A DNA stretch of 64,000 nucleotides from Apiosordaria backusii (lineage: Eukaryota; Ascomycota; Sordariomycetes; Sordariales; Lasiosphaeriaceae), in the NCBI GenBank assembly GCA_030549205.1, contig JAUKTV010000022.1, positions 62,001 to 126,000 of the forward strand, in the 5' to 3' direction. A program made the position numbers and the translations under genes. Numbering within the stretch: position 1 is the first letter of the stretch; each line of letters starts with the position of its first letter. This document shows, piece by piece, positions 1 to 12,600 of the stretch. Below the pieces are notes generated by a model. The model made no database searches, had not been told where the DNA came from, and saw nothing but the letters and a program-made list of their open reading frames with translations.

Positions 1-654
1 ATTTTGGGCTGCTGAGCCCCACTCTCTTCAGCGGCACTACCCTTGCCAAGCCCCAAAAGTACTCAACCAAACTGCTGGGACGAATCCTCCGGCTTTCATC
101 TCACCGCTGTCCGTCTTCAGTGGCTGGTTACCATTTCGTCACTTCCAGGTTTGGCAGGCCTTGGGTCCAGCTGACCGGGGCGTCTCCTCCATCCTCTTCA
201 CCATCTCCCTCACCGTCCGAATCTCTGGCCACGGATACATGGTCCTTTGTTCCCCAGAAACAACACGGAGGATACCGCACCGTCCATGATTCCCTTGGAA
301 GCACACGGCTCGGGCTGCCAGTTGAAAGGTGTGTGCCCAGCGCCCCAAACCGCCAGTGACCCCCCCTGCGTCCCCAGCTTCGATGGTGCGGCGGTCCACT
401 CGACTGGTTCCAGCGCCCGCTTTTCCACCCCCCGTTTTGGGACCAGCTCATACCCTGACCCCATCACAGCTGCGACATTGCATCAAAGACCTGCCAGAGA
501 GAGAGGAAGGCCCCCGGCCATTCTGTTGGAAGATTTTTTCCCACGCATGCTTTAGGAGGGGAAGCGCCGCACCTTACCACTCTCTCGGGTCCCAGCAGAT
601 CATCCATCCCATCTCATTGCGCTCTAGCCTGCCTCGACTGCATGGCCCGACGTG
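1..654. other. Left-edge region without a convincing gene
   Basis: Several short overlapping frames are open on both strands, but none has a codon pattern, domain or splice structure that I trust. The stretch is C/T-rich toward the right, as expected for the upstream region of the methyltransferase gene that follows. I see no RNA gene or repeat. Confidence 0.5.
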
Positions 655-662
655 CTATATAA
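655..662 (+). promoter_or_regulatory. TATA-like box of the LaeA-like gene
   Basis: The sequence ctatataa lies about 100 bp before the ATG at 763 and is followed by a C/T-rich leader, the usual arrangement of a fungal core promoter. The assignment is by position and motif only. Confidence 0.45.
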
Positions 663-762
663 TCCACTTGTTCCTCGATTCCCACTGTTCTTGTCCCTCT
701 TTTGCGAGCTCTCACATCCGCCTCACCAATCACCACCTGAACGCACACATCCGCCACCCACC

Positions 763-2840
763 ATGACGAGTGCGCCGGCCAAATCCGACGACCCATCACA
801 AAGGACGCCAAAAATGAATACAGAACCATTATCGCCAACACTGTCAAACCGCAGCTCGCCGCCATTCCAACCTCCCATAATATCAAAAATGACAATAGAA
901 ACGCTCTTGACACAGGATGAGAACGACTTGTTGGCCACCGTGGGCGCCGATTCAACAACCGGACTGTCTACAGTGGCAGCGGCGACACTAGAAAAAGGGA
1001 AAGCAAAAGCGATGCCAGGAGACTCCTCCCCAGCATCCAAAATCAGTCCACGAGGCAGCATCAATAGTGTTGAAGATGAGGGTCCGACCGACTCAGCTAC
1101 CAACCTGACCATGGATGACTTTGACAGCGTCCATTCTGACAACTATCCGGCCTCCGTGACAAGTTCAGTCAGGGCTCATGTGTTCGAGGGCGGTCTGCGC
1201 TATCATGCCTACAAGAGTGGAAAATATGCCTTTCCCAACGATGAAACCGAGCAGAACCGGGACGACATGAAGCACTCCATGGTTTTGCTGCTCATGCAAG
1301 GCGAGTTCTTCTATGCGCCCATTGCAGAGAGGCTAGAGGCGGGTGGTGAGGTACTGGATCTAGGTGAGTTTCGTCTGTTTCTGGGTCAGGATCAGCGCAT
1401 CGGTATATACTACACAGACTACACTTCCCGAGCCTTTGCAAGGCCGGACTGTGGACGGAGGCAGGAGAAATAGGGAAGACTGTGCTCCGGATGGCCAGGG
1501 GTCGCCCCACTGCGTGAAAGGGAAATCAGACCACATTCACAGCCAGCCGGCACCCAGTTTTCATGTCATCCGTCTAGGATGCCCGCTGTGGGCAGACAAA
1601 CAAGAGGCGCCTCTCCCCATTTTGTCCGACGTTTATGACTAGTAATGTTTCACCAAGAAGAGAGTTCAGAGGCTGACCGAGCTGCGTGCTACGACAGGTA
1701 CCGGAACAGGCATTTGGGCAATAGAACGTAAGTGGCTTGAAGTTTCCTCTCCGTTGGGTCCTTCTGTTGTTTCTCGCAGGCGGAGACCTGCATGAATGGT
1801 ATTGTGAAGAGGGGGACACAACAGAGAAGACACTCACACAAAGCACGGCTGGTTCAGTCTGGACTTTTCGACGATTTCTCCTCAGTCATGGGTGGAAGTG
1901 GCTCAAGGTCACACTTGTGCTACCGTTGCTGTATCTATCCAACGGTTCGGTACTTGTCTGTTTCACACTATCGGATGCCGGTAGTGGGCTGTTTCTCTTT
2001 TGGGAAGATATCCCTCACGAGTGTGTGTGGCATCATGTGTCGTCCGACCGGACTAGGAGGGGAGAGCATACGAGAGAGGACGAAGCTAACCGGTTTGCTC
2101 CGCAGTCGGTGACAAGTACCCAAACACGACAGTCACCGGCATCGATCTGTCGCCAATTCAGCCAAACTACGTTCCCGAAAATGTCCACTTCTTTGTCGAT
2201 GATTTTGACGAAGACTGGGTCGACCCTGACAACAAGTACGACTTTATCCATATTCGAAATGTGATGCACTCGGTGAGAGACACAAAAGCACTCCTTGCGC
2301 GGGTTATGCGGTGAGTTTTCTCTTTTTCTGCTGTCAATCCAGCATCTGACTCGCTCTCTCAGCCACCTCAAACCAGGCGGGTACATCGAAATCCAGGACA
2401 TCGACATCAACCCCTTATCAGACGACGAAACCCTCACACCAACCACACCCTACGCACTGCGGGATTACTTGAATTACATGGCCGCAGGACTTCGAGCCTT
2501 GGGGTCAGAAATGCGCTCCGTCAAACACCTTCCTGAGCAGTTAGAAGCGGCCGGATTCGACGACATCAAAAGAACGACACACAAAGCCCCGATAGGGCTG
2601 TGGCCCAAGGACAAGAGGTTACGTCTTTGCGGCTTCTTCCTGAGGACAGCAATGATGGACGGGCTGAGAGGGCTGAGTCAGCGGCCGATGGGTGCGTTGG
2701 GCTGGACGCCGCTTCAGATCGAGATGGTGCTGGTCAATGTGCGTAAGGCGCTGATGGATCCCAAGATTCATGCCTACTTCAATTTTCATGCGGTGTATGC
2801 GAGGAAACCGCTTAACTCCGCTGGAGCGAGCGGGTCTTGA
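763..2840 (+). CDS. LaeA-like SAM-dependent methyltransferase
   Basis: Four exons join in frame: 763-1363, 1698-1727, 2106-2310 and 2363-2840, giving 437 residues. The first 175 or so residues are Ser/Pro/Thr-rich and probably disordered. The class I methyltransferase fold follows. SAM-binding motif I, DLGTGTGIWAIE, is built across exons 1 and 2 at about residue 200, which confirms both splice junctions. The post-I acidic motif GIDLSP, the NVMHSV segment and the LKPGGYIEIQD strand follow in order. This layout matches the LaeA-like family; LaeA itself is a nuclear regulator of secondary metabolism and development that partners velvet proteins. Many paralogues exist in each genome, so a role as the true LaeA is not claimed. 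Introns 1 and 2 are long, at 334 and 378 nt, and exon 2 is only 30 nt. The ATG at 763 has a good context (ccaccATG) and lies about 100 bp after a TATA-like box. Confidence 0.88.
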
Positions 2841-4848
2841 GTTCGAAGGACTGGAGAATTGAAAGATGAAAATACCAGTCAGCATAAGAGTTGCCTAAAG
2901 CTGTTGTCTTTCCAAAAAAGACAGCGCTACTTGAGGCTGACAGTACACGAGGATAGCTACCAGGCTGTCATATTTACCCCGCCATGATACAGAGAGGAGA
3001 GAGGAGAGTTGGTGATTGGCAGAGACAGAGGAGAATGAGGGGGCACAAGCAACATAGGTCCCCGAAAGGTCAGCCTGGACCTCATTCACACGGAGCCGGA
3101 ATTGACCAGACTCGATGTCAAGGTCAAAGACACACTGTTATGTTGAAGAGAGATTTCCCTTGACGCAGCTGAAGATTATGCCTTAAGGAGCAAATAATGT
3201 TGGTTTGCACAATTATCAAATGTCATAGATATATAGGAAACAAAAAAGCAAAAGTCAACCAAACCTCAGCCAGCTCTGCTCCAACCCCTTGAACCCCTGA
3301 CTCTGTTGCTAGGTACTCCTGACCAAGTCAAATCCACAGCAACCATTCCTATCTATCCGTCAAGTCTCCACACGCTCCAACGGCGGCAATCCACCGCCCC
3401 CACGAAATGTAACAACGTTGGAAGGAAAATACATACAAGAAAAAAAGCAAAAGAACACTTGAGAGGGGCGAGATTTCGAACTCGCGCCGCTTTTGAGACT
3501 ACGGAGTCCTGCTGTTGTCCGGGTGTAGCAGCCAGCCTACCTGGTGGGTATGATTATAACGCTTTAACTTTAACTGTGCTAAGTAGCTAGTTGGGACTGT
3601 AACTTTATTGTGTCTCGTGTCTTGAAGAATAGAAGCTTCCAAAACAAAGTTCTTTGACAACGCCATACCCAGCGTTGGTTTTCTTCACAGTTGGTCTGGT
3701 GTGGCATTGAACTGGCTGAGGCCGCCATCATTGTCACGTGCTTGTCACATGGCTGAGCCTTCCGCCATCAAGTTCAACGCCAGGGAATGACAGTGTGGCC
3801 AAACCTTCCAGACGCCTACTTCACCATCGAAGTGCTCGTGACCGCACCGGGGCTGGAACTTTATTGGTTGTATCTAATCTGCTAACTTCTACGATTTTGC
3901 TGAGAATGGTGTGGTGGATCTCATATCGATAACCGATGTCCATAGATGTACGTGTCGAGTTTGTATTGCCAAAAGAAAAAGACTCACTAAAAACCACCCG
4001 AAAGAAAACGAACCTCCCTGAAGAGCCTCCGATTCTGGTTCTGGTGCGTTTGGCGAAGAGCAGCTCATGGCCTATTCTCCCAGACCACCTACCCGGCGCC
4101 TGTCTCCCAAGCGACCTACCCAGCACCCAAAATTCGACCAAGCTGGAGTCCCCTAAAGGACTTACCTAGTACTAGCTAACTACAGTAAACAAAGCTGTAC
4201 GTAATAGTGCATTTACGCTTCAACTGATGTCATAGATGCGACTATGAACCGACACCGTGCACCTCTTGGTGATACCAAAGCAGCTCGGATGCTTTTCTCG
4301 TTAGATTCCCATGTTAATGCTCAACGTTAAATTGAACCATCACCACTTATGTGTCACTGGAAAAAGTAATGTCGAAAGGGATCTCGCATGAGGTTGCGTT
4401 GAAACTTGCAGGCCTTAGGCTGTACACGTCTTTCTGTGACTCAGCAATAAAGGTGAAAGTGCAGATTCCAACTTGTTTGTCGGACAGGCAGCTTGTTTTG
4501 GTGCGTATGTTCTATGCGTGCCTGCTCGTCAACTGCTCGTCAACTGCTCGTCAACTTACTTGCGTACCGGCAGCAGTGAATTCTTTTGATAGCTCAAGCT
4601 TGTTTACTTTCCTTCGACCCGATCAGTTTTGAGAATTCTGACCTTCAAGCAACGAAATTTTTTCCATTACCGGCTGTTTAATCGACTGTTTCGACACTTT
4701 CGACGGATTGCTTTGTTCCCGCCGCCAGCCGTCCGTCTCGCTGCTGCCCGTATACAGGATCCGCCTTCCAACCTCTTGAGTTGCACAGCCTGCCTTCCCA
4801 TTGCCAACTTTCATTTCCACGACGTCACCAACATTGCAAGAGCCACCC
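2841..4848. other. Gene-free interval
   Basis: No frame here is long or gene-like. At 3465-3560 a tRNA-like string containing ttcgaac was examined and rejected. A small tandem repeat lies at 4522-4554 and is listed separately. The last 200 bp are C/T-rich and probably hold the promoter and leader of the coiled-coil gene that starts at 4849. Confidence 0.5.
4522..4554. repeat. Three tandem copies of an 11-bp unit
   Basis: The unit ctgctcgtcaa is repeated three times without mismatch, about 300 bp before the ATG of the coiled-coil gene. It is too short to suggest a mobile element; replication slippage is the simplest origin. Confidence 0.85.
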
Positions 4849-5544
4849 ATGCCTTCCCCCTCCAAGCGTCGAAGACTGGCTTATGAACCACATACAACAG
4901 CACCACAAAGTGCACCCATGCATGAAGAACCCGTGCTCTCAGCTCTCTCACTCGTTCTGGCTGGAACTGTCGTCTCTATCGAGCCGAGCAACAATGTTGC
5001 CGCCAACACCGCCTCCCAAGCTGGTCACAAAGACACGACCTGTCCAGACGACATTGTGGCCCGACATAACGAGTTCAAGACGATGGTTAGCACATACACC
5101 GAGGGTGATCTTTTTGATGACAACGACGAAAGGAGGGCCTATTCAAGTTCTCTCCCACATGGATCCACACCCACGGAGAAGCTGTTATGGGGGGCTTTCA
5201 TTGCTCAAGTCGAGGAAGCCGATGATCAACTGCTCGAGTATATACGCTTCCGCCAAGAGGACCAGCGTAAGATCAGGACGTTGACAGACCAGAAGAAGAA
5301 TGACGAAGAAGCCATCGAGATCCTGAAACACCAGAGATTTCATGATCAGCAACATATTGCATGTTTGGAGCAACAAATCGCAGACTTGATGGCCCGGTTA
5401 GCAACCCCGTCCCTCTCTGTCACCAAGCCGTCTGCCATTTCTTCAGTCTCGATCAAGCCAGATGATGGAAATGTCATTGTGATTTCTCAAACAACGGTTG
5501 AGGCACTGCGCGAGGTCCTGGGGGTTAACTCTGGCAAGCCGTGA
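4849..5544 (+). CDS. Uncharacterised coiled-coil protein
   Basis: This is a single-exon gene of 231 residues. The ATG at 4849 is chosen because it is the first ATG in the frame and sits in a CCACCC context. The product opens with a basic stretch, KRRRL at residues 7-11, that could be a nuclear localisation signal. The central part, about residues 105-190, is rich in Glu, Gln, Lys and Arg with a heptad-like spacing, so a coiled coil is likely. I recognise no catalytic domain. The frame has ordinary codon use and no clear intron. A regulatory or structural nuclear protein is possible, but that is inference. The absence of any family signature leaves open that it is lineage-specific. Confidence 0.6.
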   Translation: MPSPSKRRRLAYEPHTTAPQSAPMHEEPVLSALSLVLAGTVVSIEPSNNVAANTASQAGHKDTTCPDDIVARHNEFKTMVSTYTEGDLFDDNDERRAYSSSLPHGSTPTEKLLWGAFIAQVEEADDQLLEYIRFRQEDQRKIRTLTDQKKNDEEAIEILKHQRFHDQQHIACLEQQIADLMARLATPSLSVTKPSAISSVSIKPDDGNVIVISQTTVEALREVLGVNSGKP

Positions 5545-6012
5545 TTGGATGCAGAGCATAGGACATCCCTCTCTGACCCACCGCAGTGGCAGCATTGACA
5601 GCAGAGAACGTATCTACGCACCATCGACTATCAAGAGGAGCGGACAAATCAACAACATGCAGCCCCACGTTCGCAAATGGGGAGCAGGAAGAAAAGGGAC
5701 CTCATCGGGTTAGGTACATACATATCGGATGGGTCTATCTTGGGGATCTGGTAACAAACTTTGGTTACACATGCTGTAATCTGAAAATCTTCCGTCCATG
5801 CTCTCCTTCTACTACCAACCTAATCACTGAACTGCAAAGCAATAACATCACAGCCTCCAACCCCACCGAGATATTTTGCAATATATATATACATGTTCTT
5901 TGGCTGGACTGTTCTCACCATCTATCTTAACCCATCAAAACTCTCTTTTTCCAGCACAGTCGGTCTTTCTTTAGACACTCCACTCACCTCCAGTACCTGC
6001 TTTCAGACCCAT
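5545..6012. other. Gene-free interval with TA repeat
   Basis: This stretch lies between the coiled-coil gene and a doubtful short spliced frame. It contains a short TA run (atatatatata) near 5881-5891 followed by a C/T-rich leader-like stretch. That would fit a promoter for a transcript starting near 5.9 kb, but no strong gene follows. Confidence 0.4.
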
Positions 6013-6295
6013 ATGTCAATCTCATCACCACCAGGAACCGTTCCTGAGAATTTCCCAGCCCTCCCACATCTGTTTGAAAGGGCAATGAAGCCTCGATTTC
6101 CACCAAAAGTCGAAAAGCCGATTACAACAAGATGTCTACTCGCGACAACAAGCCGAGCTGAAACCATGAGGTAAAGTCAGTGTTTACACGCCTTTGACTG
6201 GAACCACCGGTAAGACCAGTCATCATCTGGCCCCTTTATTTACCCTCTGACGCCACAGGCACAACCATAGAGCCTGCTACCATCAAGGCGATTGA
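6013..6295 (+). CDS. Doubtful short spliced gene
   Basis: An ATG at 6013 opens a 158-nt frame that ends exactly at a donor-like gtaaag (6171). It could splice to an acceptor at 6258 (gccacag) and stop at 6295, giving 64 residues. A TA-rich box and a C/T-rich leader lie upstream. The peptide has no recognisable domain, and the second exon contributes only about 12 residues. It may instead be part of a non-coding transcript or mean nothing. It is included because promoter-like sequence, ATG and splice sites appear in the right order. Confidence 0.2.
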
Positions 6296-7297
6296 GAAGT
6301 ACGTACCTTCACCGAGAACTGTGTCCGCTCAATGACCTGCACTACATGTACCTTGAATCATCCACTCCCGTCAAACCACGCGATGGTGAGATAATCGTCG
6401 GGAATTTTGACACTCTCACCGACAACCCCCCCCCCCCCCTTTTTTTTTTTTCTTTTATCTGACTTCAGGTAGCAGCCTGTCATAGATCATAGGTCTCAGA
6501 AAGGGAAATTCCAATGACGATAAGCTGTCAACTTGATGAAATAATTTGCTGTTCTCTGATAGGTTGTCTGTTCTGCATGAAATACTTCCACTATCATAGC
6601 ATTATTCGGTAAGCAAAATATGAAACCGAGACAACATCAAGGCAACGATATAGTTAAACAAATTCATTTCCCATCCCACTCCATCATGGTAGCTATATAC
6701 GGTATATTTCAACGAAGAGAGTGTAAATTTGTCAGTTGGCTAAGGTAAGGTAATAAGGGGAAGGGGGTATCCTTATGAAATCTCATACAAATGAGCTGGT
6801 AACAAAAGACAAGAAAATGAGTGTAAACAACCACTAACTGGCTTTACACTCAGTCAAGCTAGACACCCCGACCCTTAACCCAACCTGTCACATCTCCAAC
6901 CCCAGTCCTCCATCTCCAACCCCGGACCATCTCCAGCCCAAACCAATATCCATCCCCAGTCCTAATCTCAAGCCATCACCAATCCCCCACCGCAGCCCAT
7001 CCTGAGCATCAGATCCAGCCAAAACCCTACCCTAACCTAACTCGACAAATAACGAGAGAAGATCCAGCTTACGTGATTCAGATGATAACCATATAGAAGT
7101 TTTATTCCAAAAGGCATCGCCCTCACCTCCCTCTTTTACCCATCCTCCCCATCTTCTCCTCCGCCTCGACTTCTTTAACGAGCTCATCCAAAGTAGAAAG
7201 GCTCCCCCTCTCTTCTCGATCCCCATCTCCCTCCTCCTCGTCCCTCCCCTCTCCCTCCCTCCCTCAAAATCTCCACCAAGGAAAGCAAGCCCGCCTC
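6296..7297. other. Gene-free interval with low-complexity tracts
   Basis: The interval contains a run of 14 C followed by 12 T (6426-6451). A C-rich imperfect repeat built on ccatctccaaccccag-like units covers about 6890-7010. A C/T tract runs from about 7205 to 7265. The last part is the 3' flank of the WD40 gene on the minus strand. Confidence 0.45.
6426..6451. repeat. C14-T12 homopolymer junction
   Basis: Fourteen C are followed directly by twelve T. Such tracts are hard to sequence, so the exact lengths should be read with care. Confidence 0.8.
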
Positions 7298-9240
7298 CTA
7301 AGCAGGTCTCATGCTAATCCCCTTTCCCCCCTCCCTAACCTCAAAGACACCTGTCCCACCCTCACTATCCCCAATAAACAGGAACCCCCCGTCGGCAGAG
7401 AAACACATCTCTGTGACCTTGCTCAAGTTGGCCAACTGGCTGAACCCAGCCATCATATCCACATCCGCCGCGGTGGCGTCCGGATCGGGCCAGCACCACA
7501 GCTGCTTCCCCGTCATGGCGTCCAAGACAGCCAAGCATCCTCTCGCACCCGAGTCGACTCCCCTAGAGTCGCAGTAGGCGATAAACCTGCAATCCGGGCT
7601 GACGCATGACATGGCGTTGGGGATGCGGAAGGTCTTGGTTGATGAGGCTGAGAAGTCCCAGACAAGGACATACCGGAAGGGGACTGAGACCGGTGCGAGG
7701 TTAAAGCCGACGCCTCCTCTCGCAACGGGAACAGGGATGGCGCGGTAGGAAGCGGGGATCCAGATGGAGACCGCGACCGAACCATACGTGGCAAGGCCGG
7801 ATGGGAGGGCGGTGTCAAGCTCGGCATGTTGCCAGGGTGCTACGACCTTGTAGGGGGTTGTCATTTCGGCGCCGTTGTGGATTTCCCATGCGATGAGGAG
7901 GGTCTCCCTCTCAGGCGGGGGGTGGCCGAGTCGGGGTGGACGAGGTCCAGAGGCGGTGATGAGGAGAGGCCCGGTAGCGGAGAAGGCGAGTTCGGGATAC
8001 TTTGGAAGGACGGGGAGACCGGCTTTGGCGAGCTCAATCACCCGCGACTTTTTGAAAGGCTTCTTCGAGTATGTCGCTTCCCACAGCTCGATGGTGTCAT
8101 TGTCTCCCCTGTATGTGACAAGAGGGCACCAGCCAGCTTCCATGACATTGGAGCGGACGGCGGCCCATCGGTCGGCCTTGTCCATGGACTGGATTTTCTT
8201 CTTCTTGCCCCAGTCCCAAATCTCAAGGGAGTCGCCAAATCCGGCGGCGATGGCCATCATGTTGGAGGGTTCGGAAAGGATTGCATGGCTCCGGACAAAA
8301 TACTCGCGTGATCGGGGCTGAGCGGTGGTGTAGCACGAGATCTTGATCTGGCTCTGGACCTCACCCGAGCCGACAGACCAAATCTTGATGATGTTATTGC
8401 CATGCTTGCTAGCGAGGGTGGCAGAAGTCGTAGAGATGTCAAAAAAGTAGACTGATGGGTCCTTGGGGGCCTTTTCCTGGTGAGTCAGGGATTTCCAAGG
8501 AACGACTGTCACCGATGAAGCAGTTCGTGACGGGGCTGATTGCGAGGCTTGATGTTGCCGATACTCTTCTGGGACGGAAGGAATGGTCACAAAGTGGGCG
8601 TTGCTAGCCGGAGACGTTGGTGTGCCGTTCGTAGGCACACGCTCAAGGCCAGAGGTACCCCGTGTAGAATCTGAGTATCTCGAAGTCTCCCCTGATGCAA
8701 TTGAGCTATTGTCAAAGGAGCATTGCGATGAGATGCGCCGTGTAGATTTGGTGGTCAAGGGAAGTGCCGGCAGTGGTTTGGGTGGTGGTGGCCGGGCTGC
8801 GGGGTATAAGCTGAAACCGGCACTCGAGCCTCGAGAGGGTCTTCGCTCCGATGTATGCGAGTCTTTTCGGAATAGTGATGATTTGCTCCTTGATACCGGG
8901 CGTTGCAGCGGCAAGGCAGCAGCGGACCGCTGGCCAAGCTCATAATTTGGCACACGAAAAACCTCATCTGTCGGGCTCCATTGCGACTCGGGGGTGGGTG
9001 GCAGCTGGTAACCACCCGAAGGAGGTCTCAATCGGGGATCGTAGGCATCATAGGACCGCCCGTCGAGCAGCGGGATAGAATCACCATGGCGTGACTCTGC
9101 AGTGCTCAAGCGGTTCAGCTTCTCTCTATCAGGGACCGTTAGCAAATTTGGGGTGGAGGGGGAATTTCAACAATGTAGGGTAGGCATGTGACTTACGCCA
9201 TCTCGTTCAGCTCTTCAGCAGGGTATGCGTATGGCTCCAT
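7298..9240 (-). CDS. WD40-repeat protein with disordered N-terminus
   Basis: Two exons on the minus strand, 9240-9197 and 9125-7298, give 623 residues. The ATG at 9240 is joined through a 71-nt intron with gtaagt and tag ends; the product begins MEPYAYPAEELNEMAEKL. Residues 1 to about 220 are rich in Ser, Pro and Arg and probably disordered. The rest reads as a degenerate beta-propeller. Blade-like strands such as NIIKIWSVGSG, SLEIWDWGKKK, TIELWEAT, LLIAWEI, YVLVWDFSAS and FLFIGDSEGGTGVFEV follow one another. WD40 proteins scaffold complexes; nothing here shows which one. The N-terminal half of the 5' leader is long, and no upstream coding exon was found. The propeller assignment is fairly safe, the function is unknown. 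Confidence 0.82.
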
Positions 9241-12200
9241 GTTGATCAATCCAAATTCTTTTGCGGCGGCTGTCGAAATGGAAATGGCTCGTTGAAGGCT
9301 GCTGCGAGACGCAGGGTGGTAGATCAGAGCCTCGGGTTGCCGATTCCAGCTACCAGGTCGGTGGGTTCTATGTGGAAAATGAGCGGCCGAGACAGAGCAT
9401 TGGGTGTGAGGAAAGGCCGAGGTGAAACAGAGAAAAAGGATGGCAGAGTCGTATCACATGGGGACGCTCTTTGGATAAGAGCTGGAGCTGGAGCTGGGGG
9501 AGGGTCATCTTGTATCATGGGGAAATGGAGTACCTCCATGACCTGCAGGATGGATAACCCCTGAAGAAGAGCTCCCGGCTGCTTCCTCCCCTCATTCCCC
9601 CGAGCCAATGATTTTGATGATGGATCACTCCTCCACACCAACTCCAATTGCCAAAAAGACATGGGCAGGCCATCCCAGTTGCCAACAGCCAGTGTCATCT
9701 CACCGGCGTGTGGGGTAGTGGGCCCAGAATGTCGATAGCGTGCTTCTCCACTGTTCAAAGCTTTGTTTTTTTTGGTCTGACTTTCGCACTCGTTTCTCAG
9801 CGCGGGACCTTTGTCAGCCCCTTCCACTTCCCGTCGTGACATACCGGGCTACCACGTTTTCTTTGATGCCATCTTGTCTGTCCGTACCTGGTTCCTTTTT
9901 TTTGTCTCAAAGGACATCAAGTTGGTCTGCCGTCCTGGTATCACCTCCCTGCTCTTGGCACGAACACCGAAACAAGGAGGAATGAAACGTCAGTTTTCGA
10001 GCTGCATGTCAGCGTCGCCGCTGGACCGCATTGTCTGTCTTCCGCGAAATGGGCAATCAATCACTACCCCGCTCGCCATTGAGGCCGGTCCAGCCAAACT
10101 AAACTGGATAAAATGTCCCAGAGTTTTGGTTGATCGACTTCACGCTGGAGCCTCCACGTTTTGAGCTCAGAATGGGTTCAAGATCCTGGGGTAGCGCTAG
10201 AGGATGGTAGCAGTGTGGCTAGAAACGGCCCGAAGGCCTCGAGCTTACATATTTTAGAACAGGCTTCTACACCTACTCGGATGATTCCATTCCCTAATTG
10301 GACTGGACCTTGCAGTGATGAATGTCACACATGAACAACATTTTCAACCAAGAACAGCCAAGCAGGGCACCTTCTTTTATGCGTCGACACACCCTCCCCG
10401 GAGGCAACTCCGGTATCATGTCGGCGCAGTCGGCGTGGCGTTTTCTTGGATTTATGTCAAGTTTGGATACAGATACAGATCTGGGGGATCGTCGCTTTTT
10501 CGAGAACAAACTGAGAAATCCAAACGCCATAAACACGAAGCGAGGCTATCCACCCTCCACTGGCTTATCAAGCTTGGGTGGATGCAGCGATGTGAAGCTA
10601 AACAAGCGCCCTCCACCTCAAAATTCTTTGGGACTTTTAGTTGCATTGCACTATTCGGCTCAAGACTCCTACTGCGTACACATCTTGGCCGTGCTTTTCG
10701 GGCCCCGCGTCGGTTCTTCGGCGACTCGAGTCTGGCCACTTTTCATGGAACATGCGCACAGATGATAATTCGGCCGTTTTCCCTATTCAGGATGACTTCT
10801 TCAGCTGGTCAAAAAGAAGCCATCGACATCAAGCAACATCCTGTCATCATGTGGGAAAAGGGGGAAAGCGGCAAATTGTCTGCATGTTGTGTGTCCGACG
10901 TTGGACAAGCCTCTTCCGCGGTATCTAGATCCGGAAGGAGAGACAGGGTGGCGCCAAAGAAAAAGAAACGAAAAAACTCCAGCGCCTTCAATCAACCCAG
11001 TCAGCGGTCCGTGCGGTGGTGTTTCTGTCTCAAACACCCTGCACCAGCCAAGAATTCAAGATCAAGATGTCTTGGTTGAAGGGACCCTATTTTGCATCTT
11101 GACTCTTGAGACATATCTATCAAATATCGGATTGCCCCCACGGGCGCAATGCAGAGTGTGCAGCAAGGCAGCATTGCGTGCCGTGTGCCACGCCAATGAT
11201 GCCATGCTATCTTGACAGGTGCCGTTCTCGCCAAGTTCGGATATGTGAGCTCTCATGCACGACGATCCGGCTGGGCGCGAGGGCGGACCGTGGTCATGGT
11301 GTCTGGTCACTTTGCGCTTCCCGTTGTAGCCGAGCAGATCACATTGCTTCTTTTTGTTCCTCCACTCAGATGCGCGGAGATATAAATACCGTGTAAAATG
11401 TCTCTTCGCCTTCGACGCGCGGAAATAAATTTCGAGAGCTAACATTAAATTGCAATGATGTGCGATGCATCCTAATCTTGATTTGCATTAATCTGTGTAT
11501 GAGAATGTGTTGTTGAAACGGGGCTCTCAAACTCGCGTGGGTTTGGCGTGACACAGGTATATCTTGATGACATGATCTCTATTTCCAAACAGATCTGCCA
11601 TACGAGGTAGCTCATGTAAGACGATCAGACGATGTGGCAGAACTTTATTTTTAGAAACTGGTTCACCAACCTTTGAGCTTATTCTAACCTAAACACTACG
11701 GTCATCTTATACACTTAGAAACGGTATCCAGCACCCACCAATCCAGGCAGAAGTTCAGAGACACCACAGGCACCGCAATCCTGGCGATTTGTTGAACATC
11801 GGCCTATAAATACCCTATCAAATCAAACCCCTCGCAACTCCCCATCTAGGTAAAGATCATGAGAGACGATCAGGAGTGGGCAAGCCGAGCAAGTGACTGC
11901 CTCAACCAGACAAGATATCACACCCCCAGTGTCAGACAACCGATTCATGTCACCACTAAGGACGTTGCGATTACGAACAGTAAAGACGGCATGGCAAAAT
12001 TTTCCACCATGAAGATGAAAAGCAACGCAAACCAACACAAGAGCGCCCTCTAAAACGAGAATTTAACGTGGCATAACTCCAACGGCGGCTGAGGTGCTGC
12101 ATTCATAATGTCTCATTACTACAGGAACTGTGCGATGCCCTTATTGTTCGGATATCTGTATCTCCCATAACAGGACAGAGGGCTCAAAAGCAGGCGGGAG

Positions 12201-12600
12201 GCCGGAGCAGACGAGGATCAAGCACATGCTTGTCAATACATTAAGCTTACAGACCGCATTAACTGGAACTATTACGTGAATTCATTCCATGATGTCAGGG
12301 AAAAGGTTATGCTCAGCGTATGTTTGTAAATAATCCTCATTCGTCATTTTCTTCCTAGTACATGGCCCTCAACGCCGATATATCTAAGATAGGTACTTTC
12401 GGCTCCTCAGAAATCAAGAGGGGGTTGAGGTAATGGGAACAGACGGCAGAACAGAGCAAGTTTAAGAGGTTTGTGTGATAAGAGAAATAGACGGTATGGA
12501 GAGCAGCTCTGAGGGAGTTAGCTGCAGGACTGATTGCTAGACGCCTAGGCCTGTTCAAGGAAACACTGATGTTCCGGTTAACTAGCGGAGTGACCGACTA
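9241..12600. other. Gene-poor region, part 1
   Basis: This is the upstream flank of the WD40 gene. Several frames up to 254 codons are open (for example 10315-11079), but they overlap other open frames on both strands, have irregular codon use and lack domains or splice support. The end, from about 11.4 kb, becomes richer in A and T. I see no RNA gene. Confidence 0.45.

Noticed and set aside
3465..3560. tRNA-like string on the minus strand (ttcgaac with a following T run)
   Set aside because: The T stem would need an 8-nt loop, the acceptor stem has no partner strand and no anticodon arm with a 7-nt loop can be drawn.
9324..9842. 172-codon minus-strand frame upstream of the WD40 gene
   Set aside because: It begins with ATG but has no recognisable sequence and lies in the probable leader of the WD40 gene.
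10315..11079. 254-codon plus-strand frame
   Set aside because: It starts in a GTGATG context, overlaps other open frames on both strands, has no domain and no codon bias like the real genes.
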